The position numbers were made by a program, and so were the translations under genes. This document shows positions 26,449 to 36,563 of a DNA stretch of 64,000 nt, in pieces. The DNA is from Thalassospira xianhensis MCCC 1A02616 (GTDB lineage: Bacteria > Pseudomonadota > Alphaproteobacteria > Rhodospirillales > Thalassospiraceae): positions 62,001 through 126,000 of the forward strand of contig NZ_JPWA01000012.1 in NCBI RefSeq assembly GCF_003326475.1, written 5' to 3'. The notes under the pieces were generated by a model that was not told the DNA's origin, made no database searches, and saw only the letters and a program-made list of their open reading frames with translations. Positions within the stretch are counted from its first letter, which is position 1. The number at the start of each line of letters is the position of its first letter.

Positions 26449-26498
26449 TTGCGTATCAGGTTTGGCTCCTCTATACCTTTTCCGAACATTACAGGAAC
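26449..26498 (+). promoter_or_regulatory. uvrA promoter with overlapping LexA (SOS) box
   Basis: A -35 box TTGCGT (26449-26454) and a -10 box TATACC (26472-26477) are 17 bases apart. Immediately downstream lies GAAC-N7-GAAC (26484-26498), the direct-repeat LexA operator of Alphaproteobacteria. It covers the expected transcription start, so bound LexA would block initiation until DNA damage. Confidence 0.85.
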
Positions 26499-26510
26499 AA
26501 AAGGCCCGAC

Positions 26511-29339
26511 ATGCTGACGAAAATTTCGGTTCGCGGTGCGAAAGAACATAACCTGCAAAATATCGATGTTGAACTGCCCCGCGATTCTCTGGTCGTCATC
26601 ACTGGTCTGTCAGGGTCGGGCAAAAGTTCGCTGGCGTTCGATACGATTTATGCCGAAGGGCAGCGTCGTTATGTCGAAAGCCTGTCAGCATATGCGCGCC
26701 AGTTCCTTGAACTGATGCAGAAGCCCGATGTTGAATATATCGACGGCCTGTCTCCTGCCATTTCCATCGAACAAAAAACTACATCGCGCAACCCGCGTTC
26801 GACCGTGGGCACCGTGACCGAAATTTATGATTATATGCGTCTTCTTTGGGCGCGCGTCGGCATTCCCTATTCCCCGGCAACCGGTCTTCCGATTGTCAGT
26901 CAGACCGTATCACAGATGGTTGACCGCGTTATGGAAATGCCCGAAGGCACGCGACTTTATCTGTTGGCACCGTTTGTCCGTGGCCGCAAAGGGGAATACA
27001 AAAAGGAACTACGCGATTTGCGCACGCGTGGTTTCCAACGCGTCAAGATCGATGGCGAAATGTATGACATCGACGAAGCGCCGGAGCTGAACAAAAAACT
27101 CAAACACGACATTTCGGTGGTCGTGGACCGCCTGATCGTCAAGGACGGGATTGCAACTCGCCTTGCAGACAGCTTTGAAACTGCCCTTGAACTGACAGAT
27201 GGTATCGTCCTGACCGAAGATGCCAAAACCGGCGAAACAACCGTGTTCTCGGCAAAATTCGCCTGCCCGGTTTCCGGGTTTACGATCGAGGAAATCGAAC
27301 CTCGCCTGTTTTCGTTCAATAACCCGTTTGGCGCCTGCCCAGCCTGCGATGGTCTTGGCACCCAGATGGAATTCGACCCGGAATTGGTCGTCCCGGACGA
27401 AGGCAAAAGCCTTGACGACGGCGCTGTTGCGCCGTGGGCCAGCACCACGTCGAAATATTATCTTCAAACCCTACGGGCGGTCGCCAAGCATTTCGGCTTC
27501 AAGACCAACGTCACATGGGAAAAGCTCCCGAAAACTGCACAGGACATCATCCTGTATGGTTCGGGTGATGAAGACGTCACGGTAACCTATGATGACGGTT
27601 CGCGCAGCTACAAGGTATCGCGCCCGTTCGAAGGCGTCATTCCGAACATGTCACGTCGCTGGCGCGAAACCGACAGCCAGTGGGCACGCGACGAACTTTC
27701 GAAATACCAGACCGTTTCAAGCTGTCCGACCTGCGAGGGCCATCGCCTGAAACCCGAAGCACTGGCCGTAAAGATCGATAAATGCACGATTTCGGAAATC
27801 ACCGACCTTTCGATTGGCAAGGCTGCCGACTGGTTTCAGGCGCTTGAAGGCAAACTGAACGAAAAAGAAACCGAAATCGCGCGACGTATTCTGCGTGAAA
27901 TCAATGATCGCCTGCGTTTCCTGCGTGATGTCGGGTTGGATTATCTGTCGATGTCGCGCACCTCGGGTACTCTGTCGGGCGGCGAAAGCCAGCGTATTCG
28001 GCTGGCATCGCAGATCGGATCAGGCCTGACCGGTGTCCTTTATGTTCTGGATGAGCCTTCCATCGGCCTGCATCAGCGGGACAATGATCGGCTGCTTGAT
28101 ACCCTGAAACGTCTTCGCGATCTGGGCAATACTGTGCTTGTTGTCGAACATGACGAAGACGCCATTCGTGCCGCCGATTATGTCGTCGATATGGGTCCCG
28201 GTGCCGGGATACATGGTGGCCGTATTGTCGCCGAAGGCACCCCAGAACAGATACAGCAGAACCCGAACAGCCTGACCGGCAAGTATCTTGTCGGCGTTGA
28301 ACAGATCGCTGTTCCCAAGGAACGCCGCAAAGGCAGTGGTAAATCAATCTCGATCAAGGGCGCACGCGCTAACAACCTGCAAGATGTTGACGCCGAATTC
28401 CCGCTGGGCAAGTTCATCTGTGTTACCGGTGTTTCGGGTGGTGGCAAGTCCAGCCTTGTCATTGAAACGCTGTATAAGGCGCTTGCCAAACGGATGCACA
28501 ATGCGCGCAATCATCCCGGCGCCCATGACACCATCACCGGTATCGAACATATCGACAAAATCATCGATATAGATCAAAGCCCGATTGGCCGCACCCCGCG
28601 TTCCAACCCGGTCACCTATACCGGTGCCTTTACACCGATCCGTGACTGGTTCGCGCAATTGCCCGAAGCCAAAACACGCGGTTACAAGCCCGGCCGTTTC
28701 TCGTTCAACGTCAAGGGCGGACGTTGCGAAGCCTGCCAGGGCGATGGCGTGATCAAGATCGAAATGCACTTCCTGCCCGACGTTTACGTGACCTGTGATC
28801 AGTGCAAGGGCAAACGATATAACCGCGAAACACTGGAAATATCTTTTAAAGGCAAATCGATATCCGACATCCTTGATATGACAGTTGAAGAAGGAGCCGA
28901 TTTCTTCAAGGCCGTTCCGTCCATTCGCGACAAGATGGAAACACTGAAACAGGTCGGTTTGAGCTACATCCATCTGGGTCAGCAGGCAACGACGCTTTCA
29001 GGTGGCGAGGCACAGCGTGTCAAACTTGCCAAAGAACTTTCAAAACGGGCCACGGGACGTACGCTTTATATCCTTGATGAACCGACCACCGGGCTTCATT
29101 TCCACGACATTCGCAAGCTTCTGGAAGTACTGCATACCATCGTCGATCAGGGTAACACGGTGGTTGTCATCGAACATAACCTTGATGTCATCAAGACCGC
29201 GGACTGGATCATTGATATCGGTCCTGAAGGTGGTGATGGTGGTGGCAAGCTGGTTGGTTGCGGCACACCCGAAGCCATCATGGCCAACGAGGAAAGCTAT
29301 ACCGGCAAATACCTTAAACGCCATCTTGGCCTGAAGTAA
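26511..29339 (+). CDS. uvrA: Excinuclease ABC subunit A
   Basis: The 942-aa protein has two ABC ATPase modules. The first Walker A is [14 protein letters not shown] near residue 32, and the second is [14 protein letters not shown] near residue 640. Each has a signature ([13 protein letters not shown] and [13 protein letters not shown]). It recognises bulky lesions as a dimer and loads UvrB in nucleotide excision repair. The C-terminal zinc finger is intact (CEACQGDG with [10 protein letters not shown]). The N-terminal finger has CPVSG where E. coli has CPICG, so one zinc cysteine is serine. Expression is SOS-controlled through the LexA box upstream. Confidence 0.96.
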   Translation: MLTKISVRGAKEHNLQNIDVELPRDSLVVITGLSGSGKSSLAFDTIYAEGQRRYVESLSAYARQFLELMQKPDVEYIDGLSPAISIEQKTTSRNPRSTVGTVTEIYDYMRLLWARVGIPYSPATGLPIVSQTVSQMVDRVMEMPEGTRLYLLAPFVRGRKGEYKKELRDLRTRGFQRVKIDGEMYDIDEAPELNKKLKHDISVVVDRLIVKDGIATRLADSFETALELTDGIVLTEDAKTGETTVFSAKFACPVSGFTIEEIEPRLFSFNNPFGACPACDGLGTQMEFDPELVVPDEGKSLDDGAVAPWASTTSKYYLQTLRAVAKHFGFKTNVTWEKLPKTAQDIILYGSGDEDVTVTYDDGSRSYKVSRPFEGVIPNMSRRWRETDSQWARDELSKYQTVSSCPTCEGHRLKPEALAVKIDKCTISEITDLSIGKAADWFQALEGKLNEKETEIARRILREINDRLRFLRDVGLDYLSMSRTSGTLSGGESQRIRLASQIGSGLTGVLYVLDEPSIGLHQRDNDRLLDTLKRLRDLGNTVLVVEHDEDAIRAADYVVDMGPGAGIHGGRIVAEGTPEQIQQNPNSLTGKYLVGVEQIAVPKERRKGSGKSISIKGARANNLQDVDAEFPLGKFICVTGVSGGGKSSLVIETLYKALAKRMHNARNHPGAHDTITGIEHIDKIIDIDQSPIGRTPRSNPVTYTGAFTPIRDWFAQLPEAKTRGYKPGRFSFNVKGGRCEACQGDGVIKIEMHFLPDVYVTCDQCKGKRYNRETLEISFKGKSISDILDMTVEEGADFFKAVPSIRDKMETLKQVGLSYIHLGQQATTLSGGEAQRVKLAKELSKRATGRTLYILDEPTTGLHFHDIRKLLEVLHTIVDQGNTVVVIEHNLDVIKTADWIIDIGPEGGDGGGKLVGCGTPEAIMANEESYTGKYLKRHLGLK

Positions 29340-29361
29340 TGCCTTAAAGCGAAGCGGGCAC

Positions 29362-30336
29362 CTAGCCCGCTTCGACCCGATCCTCGACCCGTTTTACCAG
29401 TGCCGAGCTCAGCCGTTCGCTGAAGCCCGACAGAAACGCCAGCACTAGCACAATCGAAATCTGTTGCCCGGCACCGGGAACCGTACCGATCTGGTCCATA
29501 TCGGAAATATTATGCAACTGATCCAGCGGGATCGGCAGGATACCCGCACGCAGTGCCAGTAATACGATCAGTGCAAAGCAAAAACCAAGGCAGGGTCGGA
29601 ACAGGAAATTGAAGAAAACCGACGCTGGTTCCATTTCCGCCCAGTCGACATCCTTGCCCAATCGCATCATCATGCTGACCAGCGCCCCTATTGCGCCGAA
29701 ACTGCCAACGAAGAACAAAAGGTCATAGCTGAACCCGAATAGCTTGCCGTTCCCGGTACTAACGACTTGGTCTACCTGCAAAAACAGCATCACCGAAACG
29801 ACGAGCAATATCGGCGAAAGTGCAAGTGCTATTGCAGCTACGCGCATTGACCGGAAAAAAGCACGCTGCTTGCTGTCCAGATGATCGCGCCCGCCTGAAA
29901 GGTCGGAAAGATAACCATGGACAAACCCGTCACGTCCCTGATTAAGAGCTAGCAACATGACAATGGCATCTGATGTTTTGCGCATCTGCGCATCAACATC
30001 AAGCCCGTCATCCCTGCGCCACCAGCGCAGGAAAGACCGCATGACAAGCGATGCCCGCCATCCTTGTCTTGTGGCGACAACGTAATCAATCATGTTTTCA
30101 ACATCACTGCTGCCAAACTTGTTGGCACCGATATCGCCAAACGGAAAGGCAATCCGCCCGATTGTCGCTGCAGAACTGTTGCGGTTCGCACCATCGCTGT
30201 TTGGCGTACTATTCCCGCCATCCGAATCAGGGGAACAATCAATTGTCATCGTCTGTCGGGATCGCCGGATCGGAACAAGTCCCATCACGGGGCAATGGGC
30301 CGGATCGTAACCATATGGTCGATGCGGATAGCTCAT
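29362..30336 (-). CDS. Uncharacterised inner-membrane protein
   Basis: I do not recognise the family. The 324-aa product begins with a polar, asparagine/serine-rich stretch (about residues 30-60) followed by a soluble helical region. Four hydrophobic segments follow in the C-terminal half: VAAIALALSPILLVVSVMLF, YDLLFFVGSFGAIGALVSMM, PCLGFCFALIVLLALRAGIL and ISIVLVLAFLSGFSERL. The last ends in SERLSSALVKRVEDRV, a pattern seen in several bacterial membrane proteins of unknown role. I start at 30336, where AAGGA lies 7 bases upstream, rather than 37 codons earlier. It converges on uvrA and is divergent from trmFO. Confidence 0.72.
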   Translation of the reverse strand: MSYPHRPYGYDPAHCPVMGLVPIRRSRQTMTIDCSPDSDGGNSTPNSDGANRNSSAATIGRIAFPFGDIGANKFGSSDVENMIDYVVATRQGWRASLVMRSFLRWWRRDDGLDVDAQMRKTSDAIVMLLALNQGRDGFVHGYLSDLSGGRDHLDSKQRAFFRSMRVAAIALALSPILLVVSVMLFLQVDQVVSTGNGKLFGFSYDLLFFVGSFGAIGALVSMMMRLGKDVDWAEMEPASVFFNFLFRPCLGFCFALIVLLALRAGILPIPLDQLHNISDMDQIGTVPGAGQQISIVLVLAFLSGFSERLSSALVKRVEDRVEAG

Positions 30337-30521
30337 GATGCCGTCCTTACGATGGATATGTCTGGGATCAAGGACGCAGCAGCGAGAAATTTGTGAATAA
30401 TTTACGGCCGCATGGGTGATATGAGGAAGAGAAATGCTGCAATTCACTTGAAATCAAACCGTCAGCACCGCTATGTGTGTGCCAGAAAGTTTACCCCCGT
30501 TTTACTGAGGAGTTCGCAACC

Positions 30522-31868
30522 GTGAGCACGGTCAAACCCGTTCATATCATCGGCGCCGGTCTTGCCGGGAGCGAAGCCGCATGGCAACTGGCCGAGGCTG
30601 GCATTCCGGTTATCCTGCACGAAATGCGCCCGACCAGACCAACCGACGCACATCACACTGACAAATGTGCTGAACTGGTCTGCTCCAACTCGTTCCGGTC
30701 TGACGACAAGGAATATAATGCGGTCGGCCTGATACATGATGAAATGCGCCGTGCCGGATCGCTAATCATTCGCTGTGCCGACGAACACAAGGTCCCCGCT
30801 GGTGCAGCCCTTGCGGTTGACCGCGAAGGTTTCTCGCAGGCAGTAACCGATGCATTGATGAACCATCCGCTGGTCACCATGGAACGCGGCGAAATCGACG
30901 GCCTGCCGCCGGTCGAATGGGAAAGCACGATCATTGCAACCGGTCCGCTGACCTCAAGCGCACTGGCCGAAGACATTCGCAAGGCAACCGGCGAGGAAAG
31001 CCTCGCCTTCTTCGATGCGATTGCTCCGATCGTCTATAAGGAAAGCATCGATTTTTCCAAGGCATGGTTCCAGTCGCGCTATGACAAGGGCGATGGCAAG
31101 GACTATATCAATTGCCCGATGAATGAAGAGCAGTACAACGCCTTCATCGATGCCCTGATCGATGGTGATAAAACCGAATTCAAGGAATGGGAAAAAGACA
31201 CCCCTTATTTCGATGGTTGCCTGCCGATAGAAGTCATGGCTGAACGCGGTCGTGAAACACTTCGTCATGGCCCGATGAAACCCGTCGGCCTGACCAACCC
31301 GCATGATCCGACCCACAAACCACGCGCTATCGTACAACTGCGCCAGGACAATGCACTGGGCACGCTGTACAACATGGTCGGTTTCCAGACGAAACTGAAA
31401 TACGGTGCACAGGCCGACGTCTTCCGCATGATCCCGGGGCTTGAAAACGCAGAGTTTGCCCGTCTTGGAGGCATTCATCGCAACACCTTCCTGAATTCCC
31501 CACGCCTGCTGGACGGTACGCTTCGTCTGAAGGCACGTAACGATATCCGTTTTGCCGGCCAAATTACCGGTTGCGAGGGTTACGTAGAAAGTGCCGCTGT
31601 CGGTTTGATGGTTGGCCGTTTTGCTGCGGCAGAAAAGCAAGGAAAATCCATCCCGACCCCACCCTTGGCAACCGCGATGGGCGCTCTTTTGAACCATATC
31701 ACAGGTGGTGCTGATGAAAGCACTTTCCAGCCGATGAATGTCAATTTTGGGTTGTTCCCGGAACTTGAACTGACCAAGCGGGTCAAGGGCCGTGATCGCA
31801 AAAAACTTTATAGCGACCGCGCCATTCCACTGTTTGACGATTGGCTTGCCGACATCAACGCCGCATAA
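30522..31868 (+). CDS. trmFO: tRNA (uracil-54,C5)-methyltransferase, folate/FAD-dependent TrmFO
   Basis: The 448-aa flavoprotein makes ribothymidine at position 54 of tRNA using methylenetetrahydrofolate. It has the FAD-binding start [21 protein letters not shown], the conserved cysteine region [13 protein letters not shown], and the C-terminal FAD segment [21 protein letters not shown] start at the GTG at 30522, which has GAGGAG 9 bases upstream and begins at the conserved [12 protein letters not shown]. The in-frame ATG 15 codons earlier lacks a site. It stands alone, ending at a bidirectional terminator. Confidence 0.95.
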   Translation: MSTVKPVHIIGAGLAGSEAAWQLAEAGIPVILHEMRPTRPTDAHHTDKCAELVCSNSFRSDDKEYNAVGLIHDEMRRAGSLIIRCADEHKVPAGAALAVDREGFSQAVTDALMNHPLVTMERGEIDGLPPVEWESTIIATGPLTSSALAEDIRKATGEESLAFFDAIAPIVYKESIDFSKAWFQSRYDKGDGKDYINCPMNEEQYNAFIDALIDGDKTEFKEWEKDTPYFDGCLPIEVMAERGRETLRHGPMKPVGLTNPHDPTHKPRAIVQLRQDNALGTLYNMVGFQTKLKYGAQADVFRMIPGLENAEFARLGGIHRNTFLNSPRLLDGTLRLKARNDIRFAGQITGCEGYVESAAVGLMVGRFAAAEKQGKSIPTPPLATAMGALLNHITGGADESTFQPMNVNFGLFPELELTKRVKGRDRKKLYSDRAIPLFDDWLADINAA

Positions 31869-31873
31869 AAAAC

Positions 31874-31899
31874 AAGGCCGCATCGGGTGATGCGGCCTT
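31874..31899. terminator. Bidirectional terminator between trmFO and the converging gene
   Basis: A perfect 11-bp stem AAGGCCGCATC/GATGCGGCCTT with a 4-nt loop has T-rich tracts on both sides (TTTATG on plus, TTGTTTTTT on minus). It serves both converging transcripts. Confidence 0.88.
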
Positions 31900-31905
31900 T
31901 ATGAT

Positions 31906-32472
31906 TTAATATTTGCTCTGGCGTTTGAGCTTGCCGGTAACATCGCGTATCGGTTCACCATCGCGGAAACGTTTGAACACCAAATCCATGTCGCTATTTT
32001 CATCAAGGCTGCGTTCATAGACCTGCATTTCGTAACCACCGTCATCGGTGATGTAAAGCGCATGTACGGTAAGGGTTTTGTCGACAATGCGTGCCCATAC
32101 AAACGGTTCACCCTGCAGAGGGTCATTAGGCACACGTTTACCAAACAGGCCTGAGCGCATTGCACTGCCGTAAATGTCCGGTCGATCGGTGGCATAAAAC
32201 TCGATGCTAAGCGATACGTTTTTTTCACGACCATCTGCCTTGTGGATCACAGTTGACCAATCGATGGTAAATCCGCGACCGGTTTCCGTGATCTTAACGT
32301 CGAGATCGCGCGCTTTCAGTTCTTCCTCGGCATTATAGATCGACGTTCCGTGATAATCGCCGACAAACGGCCCAATACTTCCGGCATGGCACGGGGCTGG
32401 AACGACAAGCCACACGATCAAAAGCACACCAAACAGCCCCAAAGCTTTCATCGGTGCATGCAAATTCATCAT
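31906..32472 (-). CDS. Secreted protein of unknown function
   Basis: The 188-aa product starts with a signal peptide (KALGLFGVLLIVWLVVPAPCHA, cleavage before GSIGPF) and then a beta-rich domain (FVGDYHGTSIYN, VSLSIEFYATD, LTVHALYITDDGGYEMQVYE) that ends in a basic tail. The pattern suggests a periplasmic barrel-type fold, but I cannot name a family. I chose the ATG at 32472 because GAGG lies 6 bases upstream. It lies downstream of the NDUFAF6-like gene on the same strand, after 144 bases, with a separate start region. Confidence 0.7.
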   Translation of the reverse strand: MMNLHAPMKALGLFGVLLIVWLVVPAPCHAGSIGPFVGDYHGTSIYNAEEELKARDLDVKITETGRGFTIDWSTVIHKADGREKNVSLSIEFYATDRPDIYGSAMRSGLFGKRVPNDPLQGEPFVWARIVDKTLTVHALYITDDGGYEMQVYERSLDENSDMDLVFKRFRDGEPIRDVTGKLKRQSKY

Positions 32473-32616
32473 GTTCGACCTCGTTATGTTCATGTCCGTA
32501 GCCCCGTTTGTATCCGGTAGCCAGCAGGATCAGGCAACCCTACCACAGACCTTACGAAAATATTGTATCCATTACATCTATTTAGATGAGATTTTGCCAA
32601 TATCTAGGGCATGAAA

Positions 32617-33462
32617 TCAGTATCGATGCAGCATGGCCTTCACGGTCAGCCGGAAACTTGCCGGACGGGCAAGACCAAACTCGGCACAGAAGGGATCAAA
32701 ACCGGCCTTTACGAGCTTGCGCAAATAACCATCCGCCAGAACCACCGGCAATGCCGCGGCTAACGCATTTGACGGCAGTTTTTTTCGAAACTTCCGGGCT
32801 TCGGCAATCCGGTCTTGCGCCAAATCGGCGATTTCACGTATCAATGATTTGACAGCGTCGGTTTTGCGAAACTCAAAAATATCCCCCTGCCCGACACCAT
32901 ATTGTTCCATTCGGTCCTGCGGAAGATAAAGCCGTTTCGCCCGCCCATGGAAAACCATTGCACGCAAAATCCCGACCAAACCATAAGCATTCCCAGCAAG
33001 TCGCGCCGCATGCCTTGCATCGAGATCAGTTACACCAAGCAGCTCGGCGGCCATAACGGCAAGATGCCCGGAAGTCTGGTCAATATAGTGATCCAGCTCC
33101 GCCTGATTTGCCGGTGCCTTGTCGGCAAGATCAAATTCACGTGCCGCAATCAGTATCTCCAGATCGCGTGGTTCAATCTGTCCGGACTGGATCAGAACCG
33201 ACAGCGGCTCGACAACCTCGTGTTTACGAATTTTGCCCTGCTCGATCTCCGCCAGTGTATCACGCCACCATTGTAGCCGAATGTGTCCCAACATGGTTTC
33301 GCTAACCATTTCACGGGTTTTGGACACTTCCTGATTAAAAGCGTAAAGCGTAAAAAGACCTTCACGTTTTTCCGGGGCAGCAAATAGCGAGCATAAAAAA
33401 CGGTCTTTGTCATTCCGGCGAACATAATCTGCGCAATAGGAAAGCTTTGGCATATCAGTCAT
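32617..33462 (-). CDS. Squalene/phytoene synthase-fold protein, NDUFAF6-like complex I assembly factor
   Basis: The 281-aa protein has the all-helical squalene/phytoene synthase fold: a YCADYVRRNDKDRFLCSLFAAP start, LRLQWWRDTL-type segment near residue 62 and GLVGILRAMVFHGRAKRLYLPQD near residue 160. The catalytic aspartate-rich motif of true synthases is absent. Its position reads FNQEVSKTREMV (residues 42-53). This is the pattern of mitochondrial NDUFAF6, a complex I assembly factor, which matches along the whole length. An enzymatic role in terpenoid synthesis is therefore unlikely. It is 6 bases downstream of the MscS gene and probably co-transcribed. Confidence 0.82.
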   Translation of the reverse strand: MTDMPKLSYCADYVRRNDKDRFLCSLFAAPEKREGLFTLYAFNQEVSKTREMVSETMLGHIRLQWWRDTLAEIEQGKIRKHEVVEPLSVLIQSGQIEPRDLEILIAAREFDLADKAPANQAELDHYIDQTSGHLAVMAAELLGVTDLDARHAARLAGNAYGLVGILRAMVFHGRAKRLYLPQDRMEQYGVGQGDIFEFRKTDAVKSLIREIADLAQDRIAEARKFRKKLPSNALAAALPVVLADGYLRKLVKAGFDPFCAEFGLARPASFRLTVKAMLHRY

Positions 33463-33468
33463 CGCGCA

Positions 33469-34659
33469 TCATCCGATTTGTCGCGTTGTTTTGGCACGGT
33501 CATTATTGGCTTTGTTTGCCATGTCTTCAGACATTTTTTCCGGCAGGGTTTCGACATAAAGCGACTGCGACGGGAAGGCAAACGCGGCGTCGTTATCCTC
33601 GACAATACGCTTGAATGCAATGATATGGCGATTGCGAATATCACGCCATTTCACCCAGTCAGTGGTGGTTGTAAAGTAATACAGATCGATATTGATCGAA
33701 CTTGCCCCGAAATCGGATAAATGCACCATCTGCGCAACATTGGTTTGTGCGACGTCATCATCATTTTTCAGAAATGAACGGATATCCTCGACAATCTTTT
33801 CGATCTGATCGGCCGTGGTACGGTATTCGACACCGATAACCATTTTGATCCGGCGATGGGTCATTCGGGACCAGTTGATCACCGGTGAATCGACAATCTG
33901 CGCATTCGGCATGGTCACCAATGCCTTGGCAAAAGTACGTACCTTGGTCGCGCGCAGGCCGACAACCTCGACAGTCCCCTCGAAATGAGGCGTTTCGATC
34001 CAGTCTCCTCGTTTGTAAAGGTTATCGGCAAGAATGGTCAGCCCGCCGAAAATATTGGCAACCGAATCCTTGGCAGCCAGCGCCACGGCCATCCCGGCAA
34101 GACCAAGACCGCCCAGAAACGCCGAAACATCAATGCCCCAGTTTTCCAGCAGAACAACAACGCCGATCACAACGATCAGCGTTTTGACCGCCCGGATAAA
34201 GAACTGTCGCAAATCGTCGCCAAGACCGCCACCAAAACGACCTGCCAGATTGTTGAACGACATGGCAAGCGGCTCTATCGATCTGAACAACGCCCAAAAA
34301 ACCGAAAAGGTCGCAAATATACCGATCAATTCAAACAGAACGGCATCAACATTTTTCGGCAGGTCAAGGATTTCGACGGCAAAATACACACCGCCCAGAA
34401 TAACCAGAAGCTGAACCGGGGCTTCGAAAGCATCCAGAACATGGGCAGCGGTGCTGTGTTTGCGCTGATGAGCCAACTTCCGCAGCCCACCAATTACTCC
34501 GTGAGCCAGAACACGTTTCAGAACCAGTACGAATAGCAGGACAACACCAGCAACAACATATCTGCCGATTTCGCCGCCGCCCAGCATATCGACCCAATTG
34601 GTCATATGGTCAATGACTTCGCTGTTCAGGCTGTCAATCTCGGTTGTAATTTCATCCAT
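33469..34659 (-). CDS. MscS-family mechanosensitive channel
   Basis: The 396-aa membrane protein has about four N-terminal membrane segments, then the pore helix and beta domain of MscS. The pore region reads GLGLAGMAVALAAKDSVANIFGGLTILADNLYKRGDWIE (about residues 183-221), and the following ATKVRTFAKALVTMPNAQIVDSPVINWS is the cytoplasmic beta domain. It opens on membrane tension to release solutes during osmotic downshock. It ends 6 bases before the NDUFAF6-like gene. It is divergent from the HpnE-like gene. Confidence 0.92.
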   Translation of the reverse strand: MDEITTEIDSLNSEVIDHMTNWVDMLGGGEIGRYVVAGVVLLFVLVLKRVLAHGVIGGLRKLAHQRKHSTAAHVLDAFEAPVQLLVILGGVYFAVEILDLPKNVDAVLFELIGIFATFSVFWALFRSIEPLAMSFNNLAGRFGGGLGDDLRQFFIRAVKTLIVVIGVVVLLENWGIDVSAFLGGLGLAGMAVALAAKDSVANIFGGLTILADNLYKRGDWIETPHFEGTVEVVGLRATKVRTFAKALVTMPNAQIVDSPVINWSRMTHRRIKMVIGVEYRTTADQIEKIVEDIRSFLKNDDDVAQTNVAQMVHLSDFGASSINIDLYYFTTTTDWVKWRDIRNRHIIAFKRIVEDNDAAFAFPSQSLYVETLPEKMSEDMANKANNDRAKTTRQIG

Positions 34660-34770
34660 GACTTCACGTGTAATCTGCTGTTAAGGTTTCCGTTCAAACA
34701 ATGACTTAACGGTTACCGCTACGGATTGTTTCTTGCGGCCCCTGTATAACAACTAAAACAGGACAGGCAT

Positions 34771-36129
34771 ATGGCATCCTTTGCTGCACCAAGACTTCAT
34801 GTCATTGGAGCCGGACTGGCCGGGTCCGCACTTGCAACTCAGATGGCGCAGGATGGTGTATCCGTAACGCTTTACGATTCCGGCGAACCATTTACCAGTC
34901 GCTGGACACGCGGGATGAAAACCGCCCCCGAAGACCATAAGGTTGCCGAACCCGAAATTTTCTATGATCCAGAGGATCTGGTTCGGCATTTTTTCACCCA
35001 GTGGCCGGAAATACCGCGAAAACTGATAAGACCGGCGCATGCGGTTATCGGTCTTAAACATCCCAGACGCAGCCCGGCCATCATTGACCTTGATCATGGT
35101 ATTGCTGCAGCTTTGATAGCACGCAGACCAACAATCTTTGCCCGGTTGTTCACGGCCTGGAATTTATGGTTTTCACGCTATGCCAGCGAAGACCGGCGTG
35201 TCCGTCAACATGTCAGAATTGCCGCAGATACCATCGAGAACCAACAGGCACCGAGAGCGACCTATCATCAGGATGCACTTGCGACGTTGGCCGAAGTCCT
35301 GTTTTCGATGCCAGCACATAATTGCTCGGCCTCGTTGCTGGGGCGTGTCTTGCTGCCAACTTTGCGGGAAATGCAGCGCCATAATGCGAGTCATGCCTTC
35401 GCGGCTATTGATCCAATCATTCTGAATGATATTGCGCTGCCTGCCCTGCGTGATCATTTTATCGCTGCCGGTGGCGACATCATCAGTGGCATGGAACTTG
35501 GTGATATCGACAGTACGGCGGATTTCGCGACCGACCTGTTTTTCGGTGATGAGCAGATTGAAGTTCGTCCACAGGATGCTGTGGTACTTGCCCTTCATCC
35601 ACGACCGCTTTGCGATGCAGTGCCGGATATCGGCATGCCACCTGCCCCGGCCCATCGGCGAACATTTGTCTTTCAAGCCAGTAAAAGCTTTGCCGAACCA
35701 TGTTGCGTTCTGGCCGACGATGATCTGGTCCGCGCGATCTATTGCAATCGTCGTCACATACAGGTCAGCATGAACAGCAGTCTGATCCTCCCAAGTGACG
35801 GAACAGCTGACCAGTTGGCAGCAACCATCTGGCAACGCGTCACGGAATTATGCGACCAGCACTTAAATCTTGATTTGTCTCAGCGTACAAAAATCGAAAG
35901 CACCGACGAGTGCCCGGCGTTCAGTTATGTCGATTGCGAAGCACCGTTTCCGGAACTCAGCCCTGGCGTCGCAGCCCTTCGCCACCGGTTAGCTCCCCCG
36001 TGGAGAAACCTGTTCTTATGCGGTGATGCCTTTCCGCCGGACTATCCGCCCGGACCGGCAGCCGTAATCGCGAGTGTTATGAAGGTGCGCGCGCAGTTGC
36101 ACGAATATCTGAAACTACGCGATCTATAA
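34771..36129 (+). CDS. HpnE-like FAD-dependent oxidoreductase
   Basis: The 452-aa protein opens with a dinucleotide-binding motif ([21 protein letters not shown], residues 9-29) and closes with a flavin-contact segment NLFLCGDAFPPDYPPGPAAVI. The middle (SASLLGRVLLPTLREMQ, PALRDHFIAAGGDIISGMEL) resembles the amine-oxidase-type desaturase/HpnE group. The canonical HpnE C-terminal LPATIEGAV is replaced by YPPGPAAVIASV, so it is a divergent member. It is transcribed against the surrounding minus-strand genes and ends 6 bases before the Mth938-type stop. The substrate is unknown, but a lipid or isoprenoid is possible. Confidence 0.68.
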   Translation: MASFAAPRLHVIGAGLAGSALATQMAQDGVSVTLYDSGEPFTSRWTRGMKTAPEDHKVAEPEIFYDPEDLVRHFFTQWPEIPRKLIRPAHAVIGLKHPRRSPAIIDLDHGIAAALIARRPTIFARLFTAWNLWFSRYASEDRRVRQHVRIAADTIENQQAPRATYHQDALATLAEVLFSMPAHNCSASLLGRVLLPTLREMQRHNASHAFAAIDPIILNDIALPALRDHFIAAGGDIISGMELGDIDSTADFATDLFFGDEQIEVRPQDAVVLALHPRPLCDAVPDIGMPPAPAHRRTFVFQASKSFAEPCCVLADDDLVRAIYCNRRHIQVSMNSSLILPSDGTADQLAATIWQRVTELCDQHLNLDLSQRTKIESTDECPAFSYVDCEAPFPELSPGVAALRHRLAPPWRNLFLCGDAFPPDYPPGPAAVIASVMKVRAQLHEYLKLRDL

Positions 36130-36135
36130 GATTGG

Positions 36136-36516
36136 CTAAACCGCAATCAGGGCTGCGGCAACCCGACGGGATTCTGATACCAGAACATTATAGGTGCGAC
36201 ACGCCGCACCAGTATCCATCGGTTCGACAACGATACCATGCTTGCGCAACGCAATACGCCATTCAGCAGGCAGCGGTTTCATGCCATTTCCCATGCCCAA
36301 CAGCAGAATGTCGATCTCGTCTGACGCGTCAATGACCCGCTTGAAGGCATCGACATCAACCTGATCGATACTCGCATAAGGCCAGGAATAGACATTCTTG
36401 GGGAACAGCAAAACCGACCCGGTGACAGTTTCCTCACCGAACCGAAACAGGCCGTCACCATAGCTGGTAACGATTTTTCTGCCCTCGGCGACCAGCGGAC
36501 TTACTTCCAAAGACAT
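36136..36516 (-). CDS. Mth938-domain protein, NDUFAF3-like
   Basis: The 126-aa protein is a single Mth938/DUF498 domain (ISSVEVSP-like start SLEVSPLVAEGRKIVTSYGDGLFRFG, then GSVLLFPKNVYSWP and EIDILLLGMGNGMKPLP). Its human homologue NDUFAF3 is a complex I assembly factor. In many alphaproteobacteria this gene lies beside secDF-yajC, as it does here with one DMT gene in between. It is small, soluble and conserved, but its bacterial activity is not defined. Confidence 0.85.
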   Translation of the reverse strand: MSLEVSPLVAEGRKIVTSYGDGLFRFGEETVTGSVLLFPKNVYSWPYASIDQVDVDAFKRVIDASDEIDILLLGMGNGMKPLPAEWRIALRKHGIVVEPMDTGAACRTYNVLVSESRRVAAALIAV

Positions 36517-36563
36517 ATTATTCCCTTTTGACGTAACCTAGAATTTTCTTCGGGTTAGCTGTG

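Noticed and set aside
30954-31883. 309-codon minus-strand frame opposite trmFO
   Set aside because: Antisense to conserved trmFO and without family features.
32617-33462. Active phytoene or squalene synthase
   Set aside because: The aspartate-rich catalytic motif is replaced by FNQEVSK; the pattern fits the non-enzymatic NDUFAF6 group better.
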